A stretch of 64,000 nt of DNA from the NCBI GenBank assembly GCA_013398615.1, contig VZSR01000514.1, positions 5,422,738 through 5,486,737 on the forward strand, in the 5' to 3' direction. This document shows positions 13,893-26,420 of the stretch, piece after piece. The notes under the pieces are model-generated. The model worked only from the letters and a program-made list of their open reading frames with translations, did not search any database and had not been told where the DNA came from. This stretch comes from Brachypodius melanocephalos (lineage: Eukaryota; Chordata; Aves; Passeriformes; Pycnonotidae). The position numbers were made by a program, and so were the translations under genes. Positions within the stretch are counted from its first letter, which is position 1. Each line of letters begins with the position of its first letter.

Positions 13893-16076
13893 CCAAAACC
13901 CTGATCAGAATAAGCACATCCCTTGATAAAGAGACACTTTCCACCTCCTCTCCATTTGCATCATGTGATATGGCAAGACATCAAATGATACAAAGATGTG
14001 TAAAGTGACAATAAATGGAAGATAAATTAGAAGAATGTTTTTTGGATAGACTGTTCCTATTCAATTTGGATGATAAGAATTTAGTCTTAATTTCTGACAT
14101 ATTCATTTTATCAGCTAAATTTCCTAATTTGTATTATTACAGATAATTACCAACGTATATTTATTTTTAAAACTTTATTTGTTCAATTAGAAGGTAGATT
14201 TCAGCCTTTATCTTTGTAGGTAGCTGATCCAAGACAGTTTTATGTAAATGGCTTAATTAATTGCTACCTTTCAGTTGAAGCAGCGACTTACAAAGGAAGT
14301 AATCCTTTTCGAGTGGCATAAGATGTTTAAAAATGGCAAAAACCCCACAATACTTTTCTCAGGCACCTTGGCACACAATTATAAGTTATTTGACAGAAGT
14401 AAATGTAATAAACTGCAAGGCTTCTTCCCAAATTATGTCTTTTCCATGTAATTAAAATAGCATCAACCTTAAGTGCAGTGGCTCTGTAGTCTTCAAACCT
14501 ACATTATTAAAAGACTTAATTATGCAGAATTACAAAACTTTCTTATAAATGGTTCAACGTGTTGGTGGTAAGGATGTGATCTGTGTGGCCTACTTATTAA
14601 GTTTACACTTTCTCAAGCAATTAGTTATTTCCAAGTGTTTGGTGCCTTGCTCTTCCTTCCAGGCTATCCTTGGAGAATGCTTCCATGCAATGCTTTTAGA
14701 GGATGTGGTGACAGGGCTTTTTCTTTCTGGCCACCAGATAACAGCACAAATCTCTCCTGGTCACCATCTGCAGATGGGCTTGCCAGAATTGCAGCTGCAA
14801 ACTGTCCTGATCCATAGTCCTGAAAGGAGGAAAGGGAGTCTGGGGTATTCTCTCTCCTCCTGCCATGCTCCAAGGTCCATTTGTTGTAGGTACTGAGCCT
14901 TCAAGCAATGCTTTCCCCAGCTGCATCCTACTCTACCAAAGCAAGGCATTCCATAGTGGAAGTAGTTTGTAAAGCCCAGAAGAGGGTTGTTGAGATCCCA
15001 TATCTGAAGGTACATTTACCTTGATTCTGTGTGTTGGCATGGTGCTGCATGGACCCCTTCCTTAGCCTTTTGCTTCGTAAGAATAGTGGCAGGAAATAAT
15101 ACACAATCCTTTTAAAAGGAGCCAATTCTTTGTGTCATTAATAAGGGAAATCAAAAAATACTCACTGTGCCTGCATATCTCATCTGCTGCTTGCTGTTAT
15201 CCTTATTTCTGAACTTCATACCAAGCTGGTGATCCTGGGGGGAGGGGGAAGGATGAGTGGATGAATGAATACATGTCTAGAAATGTGGCAAGCTTTCAGC
15301 AGAGATGCTCCGATGCTGTCCTCATTATTGTCCCATTTTATTTGGCAGAGTGACTCTTTTCCCCTTAAATGTGCAAGGGTTTAATTAATACATTCCAGTT
15401 GTCAAACCCAGTTCAGCTTGATGAGCAGGAGAGTGTAGAAAAGCTAGATTATTTGTTTGCATCACTAGGCAATGGGGAAATACCTCCTCCATTGGTTTTC
15501 TTTGCAAGTAGTGACAGCAGCGTTTTGACAGAGACAAAGGGATAAAAAATGTGCTGGAAGGACTAGAAGAATTAATTTGTAATAGATAATTGGATCTGTA
15601 TGGCAATGATACGAATTTGGAAGAAACTCAAGAGGAATAGCTCTCTAGGTTTTTAGGTTTCACTCTCATGTCAAAATAGCATCTGCATGCCTTATGCATT
15701 TTAAAATTTCAGAAAATACATATCTTGCTTCCTTGTTTATCTGCCCCACGACTCTCTGACAAAGGTCTGGATATGCCTATTTTTATTATTAATTAAACTG
15801 CAAGAAAAAAAATTTGGCTGTTTGTTGAGAGTGTGATAGAGTATCACTGTTACTCTCCTCTCTTGCAAAAGTTAGTTTTACTCTTGCACCAGCCTCTGAG
15901 ACAGCTGTCTTTTGAATTTTGCAAGGCTTGCCTTTGTTACTGACTGATCCTACAGCAGATCCTCAGGGAAGGGTGTAATTCAGATTGTCTCATTCAGTGG
16001 AAGTGTGGGTCCATGGAATGCCAGGATGGAGACATGACCTGTGCTCAGCTCCACAGGGAGCCAGTGGTGAAAGCAG
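13893..16076. other. Intronic sequence, nothing specific
   Basis: No exon or repeat is supported. A cluster of overlapping open frames on both strands at 14549-15125 reflects a locally higher GC content, and no frame has a recognisable domain. Confidence 0.5.
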
Positions 16077-16540
16077 AGTGCCATGGGAGTGTCCCGTAGG
16101 GATATTCCATAGAGGTGTCCCAGGGGGATATTCCCTGGGGATATTCCATGGGACTGTCCCATGGGGCTGTCCCACGGGGATATTCCCTGGGGCTGTCCCA
16201 TGGAAATATTCCATGGGCGGTGTCCCATGGGGATATTCCATGGAGGTGTCCCTTAGGGATATTCCATGGGGGTGTCCCATGGGGATATTCCATGCAGGTG
16301 TCCCATGGGGATNNNNNNNNNNNNNNNNNNNNNNNNNNNNNNNNNNNNNNNNNNNNNNNNNNNNNNNNNNNNNNNNNNNNNNNNNNNNNNNNNNNNNNNN
16401 NNNNNNNNNNNNNNNNNNNNNNNNNNNNNNNNNNNNNNNNNNNNNNNNNNNNNNNNNNNNNNNNNNNNNNNNNNNNNNNNNNNNNNNNNNNNNNNNNNNN
16501 GGGGATATTCCATGGAGATGTCCCAGTATACTCCATGCAA
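16077..16540. repeat. Minisatellite of two related 13-bp monomers, with assembly gap
   Basis: From 16089 the sequence divides cleanly into 13-bp monomers of two kinds: type B, typically GTGTCCCATGGGG, and type A, typically ATATTCCATGGAG. The consensus monomers differ at four positions, all transitions, so the apparent 26-bp unit is a diverged dimer. Seventeen complete monomers precede the gap (order B A B A A B B A B A B A B A B A B). One of them, at 16206-16219, has an extra base. Further monomers resume after the gap and decay by about 16540. Most contain the palindrome CCATGG. Because 13 and 26 are not multiples of three, the frame changes from unit to unit and stops are rare in several frames on both strands. 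The glycine/proline/tryptophan-rich translations are artefacts. Confidence 0.95.
16313..16500. other. Assembly gap (188 N) inside the minisatellite
   Basis: A run of 188 unknown bases begins in the middle of a type A monomer and ends within GGGGATATTCC, again in the array. The array was not spanned in the assembly, so its true length and copy number are unknown. Confidence 0.99.
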
Positions 16541-16799
16541 CTGTGGCTGTTAAGGTGGGCTGGTGTCTGTACCAGTTGCAGGTTTTTCAGATTTGCCAAA
16601 TTTGTCTTTAAATATGTCTAGATGCAGTGATGGAGACAACCATGGCTGGTAACAGAGCAACTGACAAATGGCAATGGCATGTTATTAAAAAAAAAAAAAA
16701 GTTTTATCAGAGGGTGATCAACGTTGTTAACCTCCTTTTAAAAAGGTGTTATGGGCAATCCCTGAAATTATAAACCTGGGAGGTGCCTCACTGTAAAGA

Positions 16800-17120
16800 A
16801 ATATGGTTGAGGAAATGATTAAAGATCAAGTTATAAAGGGCCTAGATGAGGATAATATGATGGGGACAAATCAGCACGATTTCTATAGCCTCTCAGATTT
16901 CTTTGAAATAGTTAACAAATAATGGATAAAGGAGAACCAGTGGATATAATTTATTTAAACTTTCAAAAGGGTTGGATAAAGTCTTTTAAAGGAGGCAATT
17001 AAGGAATCTTGCTAACAATAGGGTAGGATGTAAAGTCTTGTCATGGATTTAAAACTGATTTAAAGACTGAAAGTTGAAAGTAAGATTAAATGCCCATTTC
17101 TTGCTGCTGGAAGGAGACAA
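16800..17120 (+). mobile_element. Decayed CR1-type LINE fragment (reverse transcriptase region)
   Basis: Three conceptual-translation blocks match, in order, the conserved core of CR1-like LINE reverse transcriptase. At 16818-16883, MIKDQVIKGLDEDNM leads into TNQHDF, equivalent to the family's NQHGF. At 16925-16969, DKGEPVDIIYLNFQK matches the motif A region (family DKGEPVDVVYLDFQKAFDKV). At 17026-17080 is G-KVLSWI followed by F-K-D, the KVLxWIxxWLxDR region. The blocks are in different frames with frameshifts between them and in-frame stops in the last. The catalytic aspartate of motif A reads asparagine (YLNF). It is a 5'- and 3'-truncated fossil lying directly downstream of the minisatellite. 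The exact family (CR1 versus L3-like) cannot be decided by eye. Confidence 0.8.
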
Positions 17121-20100
17121 TAATGGCTGTTCAGGGGTGGGGCTAGGAATGGTAGACTTAGTTATTTTTAACATATATATTTTATTAAATTGCTATTGTG
17201 CATAGAATATGGTTAAGTAGTATTCCCTAGGAAATACTGTAGGTTTATATGATGTATCTGTGTTATAGAGACTGCTCTAGTGCTGTCATGCTGCATTCAA
17301 AAGGAGAAGAAACAGGAAAATAGAGGGAACAATAGCAATAACACTTCCTCCAAAAGATATTTCTCCACTGAAAAAAACATGACCTGCTTTCTGTACCATC
17401 TAATCTAAACCAGCACATTAATGAAACACACCAGCCCCAATCCAAAAACAAAATCAAATTTCAGTCTAAAACGTCCAGGGAAGTTTTGTCCATCCTTTGA
17501 ACTTGGCATATCTGCCCATTTACTGCAATCAGCAGTGGAGCTGTGATCTCTGCTGGGGGTGGTATCCAGGCACTCATGGCCAAGGCAGCTCTAGCCTCAG
17601 GTAGGGCTGAGGAGGAGAAGGAGAAGTTGTAGAACAGCTCTGCAAACCTAGACTCATTCAGATAATAAAATTTTGAATAACATTTTTCACAGAAAAGTTA
17701 TAATATGTGTCACAGAAATGTGCCTGCATTTAGACTAAACTTGTAAGCCCTGAATCTGTCATAACTCCTCAGGAAAGTCTGTCCCACTCAGATCCATGAG
17801 GACACCTCCAGGTGCAGAAAAAGCTAGAAAAATCTGCTCCGTGCTGGGTGTGTCCTTATCTTCACAAGACTGTCTGGCCACAAGAACACGGTCCTCACCC
17901 AGCATCTAGCAGAGATGGACAAATACTCAGAACAGTTAGAGATGCTGAGTGGGACATCCTGGATGAGAAAAAATTAAAACCTGTGACTATTTTATAGGGG
18001 GAGGAGAAGGATGATCAATTACAGAATGAGGACTACAACAAAGGCTGGTCAGACACTTGCAGTTGCTCTTCTGGAAGTCAAAAATCACCTGCATTTAGTG
18101 TCTGTGTGGCAGGAGAGGGAGTGGAGAACACTTCTCTCCCTTGGTAACAGGAATCTCTTGGCACAGGGTATTGCTGCAGACAGCCAGTTCTTAAATCTCA
18201 TAGCAGGGTGCATTATCATAAAGAGTATCATGTAGCAGAGTTAGCTGAGGTCTGCCTGGTACTGAATAACACCTCCACTGAGTCACTCTACCCCAAATTT
18301 CTGCACCTTGAATTTAATATGCTCCTGATGAGTGGGGCTATCAGGAAGGAGACTATATTTAAGCTATCAGTGCAGTGGACTATATTTAAGCATGGTAGCA
18401 GAATGATATTTTGATGGTTAATTTCTTTGATCTTCTGTTGAATTTAAATTTGCCTACAGTGGTTTCCCAGTTTCAATTAGTACACAAAACAAACTTTGCG
18501 TATTTTCCGAGATTATGTTCTTCATTATGTGTTGCTGTAGTTTTATGTGTTGTTGCCAAGAAATCTGCTTTTGACAAATTGCACAGGAGGCATTTTGAGA
18601 TTGTGATGGAGTTGATTGAGTTTTGGCCAAATTCTGTACACTTTTATCACTGAAGACTGAAATACAGATGCTTGTTACATTAAAATATATAGAATTTGCT
18701 TTGGCCCTGAAAATCTGTGTCACATTTTAAAATAACCAATTTGGGTACAATTTGAGTTAAGTGGCAAGTAAACAATGCAAATGAAACTGTTTTGTTAGCT
18801 AGAAAGTAATTGAAAATCTGCAACTAATTATAAATTGGCAATATACAAGTCTCCAGGAAGCTGAAAGGAATACTTTGCTGATATATTGTTTAGTTATATT
18901 CAAAATGAACTTACTCTGCAGTTTGTGCAAGAGATTTTATTGCTTATTGTAACTTTACTTTTGAAAAAATGAAACCACTCAGATTTCATATGAGAAAACG
19001 TGTAGTTTTTTCATCAAAGATAACCGTTGTTATGTCACATAATTTTTATTTTCTTTTATTTCACATGGGCCTTGAGCTTCAGCTTTTGTGTGGAGGTTTG
19101 AATTTCCTCAGTGTTTGTCAGTATTCTAAGTCTTGATTGGCACCTTCATTGTGTTTTTCAACTCATCACCTCAACACATTTCTCATGCATTAATGTAGCT
19201 GTACAATACCTTTGAGAAATAAGGATGGGTTGTCACATATGAGAAGAAATTCTTTGCTTGTATTTGGTTGAAAAAAGTGTGGGATTGGCTGGAAAACATT
19301 TATTGTCAATGCCACCTAGATCTGTAACACTAGGAACTAGTCAAAACATACAGGTAATTGTCATGTGGATTTGTGTTGCCAGAATGTGTGCCATGTGCAG
19401 ACATCAGGTTTTGGTGAATATCAGCTTTTGTGATTGAAGAATTGTTGTTTAATAGGATAACAAGTTTTGATAAATCAATGTGAGTAATTATTAAAACCCA
19501 GTTTAACAATCCTTGATATACATAACATCATTTAAAAAAGCATTTCACAGAATTTGGAGAAGTGCAGAGGGAGAAATACTTTTCCTAGCATGTTATGAAA
19601 TATCCTTTATCCCAGAGCAGCAGGCCATGAAGCAGCTCAATGCTGTCTCTGTTTTGGTCTTGTCACCAAAAACTCCAAGAGGCTCCACAACAAGCGTGGA
19701 CCCAAACTCCTTCTCCAAGAAATAAACATTCCCAAGCTCTTCCAAACTCAGAGTTGCCCAGGTAAGATGCAGAGGTTGCAAAGCAGATTTTTGGGGGAGA
19801 AAGGTAACGCTGCAGTTACTGTTGTATCATTCTGTATTACGCAGATGGACAAGGAAAAGAACATAAAGAATAAAAATTATGTCCTCAGCTCAGATAGAAT
19901 ATGAGTAAGAGCCACAGGAGAACTCCAGACTCACAGTGCCAGGCTAACTAATCATCATCATGTTGTATTCACCCATGTGGCAGTTGCTTTCTCTGAATAA
20001 ACATTTCACTGATGTGTACTCCTCTTTAACAAACCTTGGCTCAGAGAAATTTCAGACTGGAATTTTCTACAGTCCTGTGCTCTTTCCCCATAAACCAGTA

Positions 20101-21944
20101 CTGATTAAGTGAGTCGTATGTTTTTCTGATATTAAATTTTTAATATAAAGTCTTGTAGTCAACAACTAGTAGAGATGTCTTGCTTTGAAACACCACTTAG
20201 AAAACACCACACTGTGATGCAGTGTGGGCTCAGATATGAAGTTTTTAGAGCTGTGTAGGGGCCAACAAGGGGAGATGGTTCCTAGTCCTGTGCTGAGGAA
20301 CTCTGGACATTCAACTCTGTCATTGAAAGGAAAAGGCTTCAGCCAAGGAGCAGGAATAGACATCTTTTCTTTTTGCAGTAAACATTTCCAGACTTGTGTG
20401 AGTAGCTCCTGTGAGTACAGGTTGCAGGATGAAATCCATAAATACCAGGCTTAAACAAGCGAATCTGCATTGAGAGCATTTTAATAAAAAGTTAGCATGG
20501 GTTGTGGGGAAGGAGGGGATGAAGCACTGGGGGAATGGAGAATATGAGTCATGGCATCCACACTGAAACAAATCTTTGAGCACGAATCACAATATAAAAT
20601 TTTAAGGGCTTGATCCTGCCTTTGGCTATGCTGGTGTGTATTGTTACATATCCTGTAAATTTGACTACTGTTACATGGTACGTGGTACTGTGCACTCACA
20701 TAACTAAGCTCTGAGCTCTTGGTTTTTATAGTCTTTATTTTTTAAATCCTGTAAATGCTGTTGGACTTGGCTTTTTAGAATGCTGAACAGATGCAGCAAG
20801 ATTTTCCTACACTTCCTCCCCACTTACAACCCTGAATAATTAGTGGATGTGTTGCATTTTTCGATAAAGACTTCTTAGAGAGCTGCTTGGTGAATAAGGC
20901 CACACAGAATGTGTCATTGTTGCTGCTGCAGGTTTTGAGTTTATTTGTGTATTATGGGTACTGTATACCACCACATAGTAATGAAAAGCTATATGCTCCG
21001 GTCTGCTGGTTCACTACACAGTCTGTGTGATTACAAATTGTTTGAATAACAGTGGACTATTGAAACTCTATCCAGATGTGCGAGTTGCTAATTATGGGAA
21101 TACCCACAAAGGCGGATTACCTCTTTTGTTAGCATTCCCAACCCGTTTAAAAACAGGAAAGTGAAAAGCAAGTAGGCAGCAAATAAGAAGTAGCTGTACA
21201 TGCTGGAGATGAACACTTCATAATTAATTCCCAGGGAAGAAAAACCCTTGGCCTGGTAGGATGCATTTCTGGAGTGTAACCAGATACAATTTAATGCACA
21301 GGAGAAATATCCCAGAGTGGCAAAATCTGAAACAGTCCCAGAAGTGGCATAACATCATTCATGTCAGGTAAAGCCCAGGTAAAGAAAGACATGGAGGGGA
21401 AAGAGGATCTGAGCTCTTGTCAGCTTTCTGACATAATTATTTTTAAAAGTTTCAGTAATTTGATATGAGGTTTTGGAAGGACAGGTAGGGGAAAACGTGA
21501 TCATGTCTTTCTAGAATTTAGGTACTTTTCATTTAATGAGCTGGATCACTATCCAGAGGGGGCTTTTAGGATGAACAGTACTCGGAGTACGAAGGACTCA
21601 GTGTGTTTCCAGGCACCACACTGGGATGACAGTGTTTTCACATTGTCTTCCAGAACTGCTGTCTGCTGGCTTTGGATGAGGGAGAACATCATGTCTACTC
21701 ATAAAGTGACCCTCAATCACTTTTTCTCTTTGCTTCATTTCATGAGTTGCCATGAATTGCACAGGAGATGAAATGCGGAATGTAGAAGGAGAAAATGCCA
21801 GTGGCAAAAATTCAGTGTGGGATCCAAACTGTTTGAGGAAAACATAGGAACAGATGAAAGAAAGGATGTTGAATGGCTTAGCTACCTGTCTCCTTAACAG
21901 CTTGTGATGAGGAGATAAGTGGTTTATAGCAACCTTCACTCAAA
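17121..21944. other. Intronic sequence, one short hairpin only
   Basis: Plain AT-rich intron. It contains a perfect 8-bp inverted repeat at 20208-20228 and, near 20605-20625, a GGGCTTGATCCTGCC string like those in old amniote interspersed repeats, too short to call. No exon or RNA gene is supported. Confidence 0.5.
20208..20228. repeat. Short perfect inverted repeat (8-bp stem, 5-base loop)
   Basis: CCACACTG at 20208-20215 pairs with CAGTGTGG at 20221-20228 around the loop TGATG. It is not followed by a T run that would suggest a Pol III or factor-independent end, and it is too short for a microRNA precursor. It could be chance in 64 kb. Confidence 0.6.
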
Positions 21945-21989
21945 TTCCTTTCTTCTTTTTTTTTTTCTTTTTTTTTTTTCTTTTCCTCC
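21945..21989. repeat. Pyrimidine tract (45 bases of C and T)
   Basis: An uninterrupted T-dominated pyrimidine run occurs, broken by single Cs and ending CCTCC, then AAAAGG. It superficially resembles the tract of a 3' splice site. The first AG downstream opens no recognisable exon, so it is listed as low-complexity DNA. Confidence 0.8.
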
Positions 21990-24900
21990 AAAAGGTGAGA
22001 ATTTAACTAGAGAAACTCTGACTTTTCTAGCTTCTCTGGAAGAGAGAGAAGATATCTGAATTCAGACTTGACCCCACTTTGTATAGCTTAATTTAAATAA
22101 AAATGATGTATTTCCTCCTGAGTGATTAATAGCCAAGTGTGACGACATACAGGAACAATGAGCTTGACCTTCTAGGTAAAGGATAACTGCTGTGTTAAGT
22201 TGATTACACAATTTCCCCTAAATAAGTTGACAAGCAGTGAGCATGGTTTTCATGACTTCTGATCTTGTAAATGCACACTTAAAAGTGATTTGCCTATTCC
22301 TCTGAAGGAAGTCTTGTGTTCTGTGGGACACGTGTTAAATAAATTCCAAATGGCCTGATGTGAGATGTTGAATCCCAGCAGCCAGGGTCTGTGCAAACAG
22401 GCTGCCCTGCCAGGGAATTGTAAAGTGTGAAATACTCCGAACTGGAATCCTGAACTTAGAGAGGTTTCACATCCTCTGGACATCTCAGCAGCTTATTAAG
22501 CAAGCCAATAATTCTTCCTCCTCCTCTTTGGGCTTGTAGAGTGAATTTTTCTGTTACATGGAGTGAACCTTACTTTCTCTTTTGTCAGTGTTTCTTTCTG
22601 CCCCCAGAAATGAGAGCATTAAAGATGCTACAACTATCCATACTGTGCTGATAGGGTGTTTATATAGAAACAGAATCAGCCCTCATGCCACCTAGGCCTT
22701 ATTGCATTCCTTTATCAAGTTTCAAAATCTACAGTAGAGGACAACTGCTAGCATTGCCTTGGGCACGAAAAATGGGAAAGAATGGAGTATTGATGGGAAA
22801 GCAGTCCTCTCTATAAGTTGTTCCAGTGTTAAACATTCGTTAACTTAAAAAGAAAAATGCCCCTACTCGACTTCAAATTATTGCTTTGGATCAAGCAAAT
22901 GCTAAAATCAGTTTCAGAAAAACGCTTTGCCCAATGCTTGATTTCTGCTTTCCTATGGGAGCTGTGGTTAGCACTTTGGACTCACTCAGTGGAAAAATGG
23001 GCCATAGAATGATTTGAATGTGAAGGAAAAATGTCACACATACTGCCTATGTGGTTTTCCTCCACTTGTGGAGGTCTAGACAATCACTCCTACGTCTCAG
23101 GAGGTCCAGGGGATCATAACACAAGCCTCTACAAGATCCCATGGAGATCCTGCATTGTGCTGCCTGTGGTCCTAATATCCCTATGTACCTAGAAGAGCTC
23201 TCCTCCCAGCAGGGCTCTCCATCTCCAGCCTTCACTGGTTCTGTACTTCCCTTGAGTGTTTTGCAATAGCTGGATCGGCACCAAATTCAGCCTATGTCCA
23301 GCAGAGTCCCTCTGACCCACTGTTGTGTGATTCAGCAAATGTCCAGTCTCCCAGGAGTTGTGAGATTCAGTAAAACACTTCCCATCTGCAAATCCCAATC
23401 CCCTTAAATTAGGGCCAAGTTTTGTTTCTTTGGTTTCTTTCTCCACACTCTGGAAAGCAAAGAACTTTGTCAGCAGGTTGGTGTGCTCCACCCATGGTCA
23501 GGCCGTGTAGCAACCCCAAACTTAAAACATAGGACAATCCAACCCCAAGTCCATGGCCCAGGGGCTCAAAAGTGAGAGGAAATTACAAGTGCTACCTTTG
23601 CAGTTAATCCATCATAATGGATGACTTTTCTCCTTTCCTCTCTCTGTCCTTTGCATGCAGATTATTTTTTTTTTAAGGATTCAATTGAAATGTTGCCTGC
23701 TTCTTCCAGAAGGGAAGCTGCTGAAAAAGAGATCATGTTGTGTAAGGCAGCATGAAATGCAGTAGGTACACTAGGCTGTCTTGTCCTTTCTCTGTGATAA
23801 GCACTGCACTGAAGTCGACTGTCATTTGTGTGTACATGTGAATATCTTTCTGTAATGGAATAAGAGTGCTTGCAAAAATGGCTACTGAAGTGCCCAGCCA
23901 GTGCACTTACTGCAGGAGAGTGACAGGATAAGAGAAGTGGCAGAAACAAAGATAGGAAAAGAGATTTTTGCACTAACAAGTGTGAAGCGATAAGCTTGAC
24001 CTGTATGGGAAAAGCAGAGAATCCTTAGTGCACTTGTCAGGCCAAAATTAGCTGTGCCAATTAGTTTTCAGCAACACTGATCTCTGAGAGCCCCTTACTT
24101 ATTTTCTCGTTTGTGGAAGAAAACTGCTGGCTCACTGCACTCCACTTAAGAAATTCTTAGCAAGCTAATTCACTTAGGCATAAATAACTTTCCTGGGTGA
24201 TGAAGCCTGGGGTAGGAATCAAGAGGATCTATAGAGGTGGATGGGGAGGTGTTGTGTGGAGGTTTTATTGGCCACATGGATAAGTTATGTGTGTCATCGA
24301 AACTGAGTGCCTAATCACCTCCGACATGTCATCACAACTGCAGCATGCTCAGCAAGGCAAAAAGGGAGGGAAGAAAATACATATTTCTTTCTCAAGTATG
24401 CACAGCTAGGAAACAGCCATCTCATTTTTCATCTTCCTTCGGGGTAGGTGTTCAGGCCGTGTCTCTGCCGGGGAATGGGGGCTGTGTGCTTCACACAGGA
24501 ATGAAGTGTGGTGTTTGAAAGAAGAGATCTTGAAGTGCTGTTTAGCAAGTAAGCACTTCTGATTAGAGTGTGGGAATAGAGAAGTAGTCTGTACCTGATT
24601 AATTTTGGACAGTTTGGAAAAATTGGAAGCCAAGGAGGAAAAAGTCTGTAGTAAACAAGAGATTACTGAATTTCTAGTTTTGTCTGTTTGTTTAACTAAT
24701 TCTTCCTTGTGGGAACAAGGGAAGGAAAGATGAGTTATGCTGGCATAGAATGATGTCTGGGTATCAGTGTGGAAAGAAAGAGAAATGTCAGTGCTTGGGT
24801 GAGTCAGAAGGGGCTGTGGTAGCATCTGTGGGGTGTTTTCTCCATCCCCTGTGTCAGGAAAGGTTCTTCAGTTGTAAATTGGTGGAGGGTAATGAAAAGG

Positions 24901-26319
24901 CAAATTAAACTGGTCTTTGAGTAGAAGAAGGAATGGAGACTCAGAAAGATTACACCCAAAGAGGAGGAGGACATAACGGAAAAGAAGGATTAGAGGTGGT
25001 GTCTGCAAAGACACCACAGGGAAATGAGCCTTTTGGCTGCTGAGAATCCAGCAAAGCAGAAGGCTGGGAGCAGGAGGGGAGTAAATCAGACACCCTGTGT
25101 TGAATCAGTGCAGGAGGGAGTGGAGGGAGCAGACTGGCCAGGGGTGAACATGAGGCTCAGCAGAGCAGTGATTGCGTTAGGCACAAGCAAAGGGGCAGAG
25201 AGGAGGCAGCTCGTGTTAGGTTGTCACAACTGGATTCTGCTGGGGGTAAGGAAATGTGATTCAAGAGGTTGGTTGTTAAATTGGGATTTCCTTGCATCAT
25301 TTTATCAGATCTCACGTCATCAAGTCAAATCTCATTCTGTTCAAGTGGATCTTAAGAAACTGTCAAAACAGAAATTGCACCTAACGTGGAAATAGGAGCA
25401 GACAAAGTGGTCCAAGCATGGAAAGGAACTTTTTGGACTAAGCTATGATTTTTCTTGTGTTCCAAAGGCTTCTCAGGAGAAGCATTTTCTTTCCAATGAA
25501 TTTTCCCAGCCAGATTTTTGTCTCTTTTTTTGTCTGTTTGCATTTATATTCATTGTACCTTCCTTGTATATTTCTTCCCCCCAACCTCAAACTCTGCCTA
25601 GTGAGAGCAGAAGGTGATATAAAGATATCTGTATCTGCAGCAAGAGACACTGTGCCATTAGGGCCTTGGAGGGAGGCTGGCCATGTGGGAGATCTCTTCC
25701 ACATCATCATTTTCCCCCATCTGTCGAACTAGCAGGCTATGACTACAGGACTTTGCTGAATAGGGTCTTGGAAAAATCTAGCTATAAACTCACAAAGCCT
25801 GGCTTTGTGTCCAGAAATGGTGTTTCCACACAGTAGATCTGATTTCCATAGCTTTACACTCTTTGAAATACCAGCCAAGGCAAGTCCATGTAACCATGTT
25901 AAATTCCTTTCTTTTCTCTTTCTTAAATCAACCAATTTGTGTAAACCTCTGAAGAGACAAACTGACAACCACTTTGACCAGTCAATGTTGATTTTTATTA
26001 ATTGCTTAAAACTTCTTTTTTTTAGAAAAAAAAAAAATAAGGTCAAGTCTGTGCTGCAGATTTCTATCAGCACAGCTGTTCTGGTCAGACTGACACCTCT
26101 CAGTGAGCAAACACTACACATGTAGATGCAATTATACCTCAAAATGGTGCTTGTTTTGCTTGCGGGGATGATTTTACTGTACCACTACAAAGAGCAGATT
26201 TGCCAGTGTAAGTTTACACCGCCCCAGGAATGCTTTGTCTGTTTACTGTGCTGGTATTCCTTTATCAGTAAGGCATTTGCAGTGTAGACATGGTCTTATT
26301 TGGAGGGCTGGTTTTAATC
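21990..26319. other. Intronic sequence with one strong small hairpin
   Basis: No exon is supported. The 23041-23570 part is locally richer in GC with CT-rich phrases and might be an unrecognised old repeat, but no diagnostic motif was found. A perfect 9-bp hairpin lies at 24996-25017. Confidence 0.45.
24996..25017. repeat. Perfect 9-bp hairpin with GCAA loop
   Basis: GTGGTGTCT at 24996-25004 is the exact complement of AGACACCAC at 25009-25017, leaving the four-base loop GCAA. In RNA from this strand that would be a GNRA-type tetraloop, which is very stable. The stem does not extend on either side. No function is assigned. Confidence 0.75.
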
Positions 26320-26402
26320 CTGACACATGCTAAAGTGATTACACTGCTGATTGAGGACTCAATAGAAGGACTCCAACTGATTTGCTCTGGATCAGGGCCT
26401 GA
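26320..26402. repeat. Possible old amniote interspersed repeat fragment
   Basis: The stretch ends TTTGCTCTGGATCAGGGCCTG and contains ACATGCTAAAGTG. This resembles the ACATGCTTAAGTGCTTTGC...GATCAGGGCC phrase of an old short repeat common in turtle, crocodilian and bird introns. It is a motif-level resemblance recalled from memory, not an alignment. It abuts the SINE that begins at about 26421. Confidence 0.3.
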
Positions 26403-26420
26403 AAGGAGAGGAATTATCTT

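Noticed and set aside
16045..16611. Long stop-free frames on both strands rich in G, P, W, M and H
   Set aside because: They run through the 13-bp minisatellite and the N gap. The absence of stops follows from the repeat unit, and the gap bases are unknown.
21945..21995. Pyrimidine tract followed by AG as a cryptic 3' splice site
   Set aside because: No coding exon of a recognised family follows and no donor could be tied to it.
23041..23570. GC-richer CT-laden segment as a possible retroviral LTR
   Set aside because: No paired terminal repeats, primer-binding site, polypurine tract or internal viral coding motif could be found.
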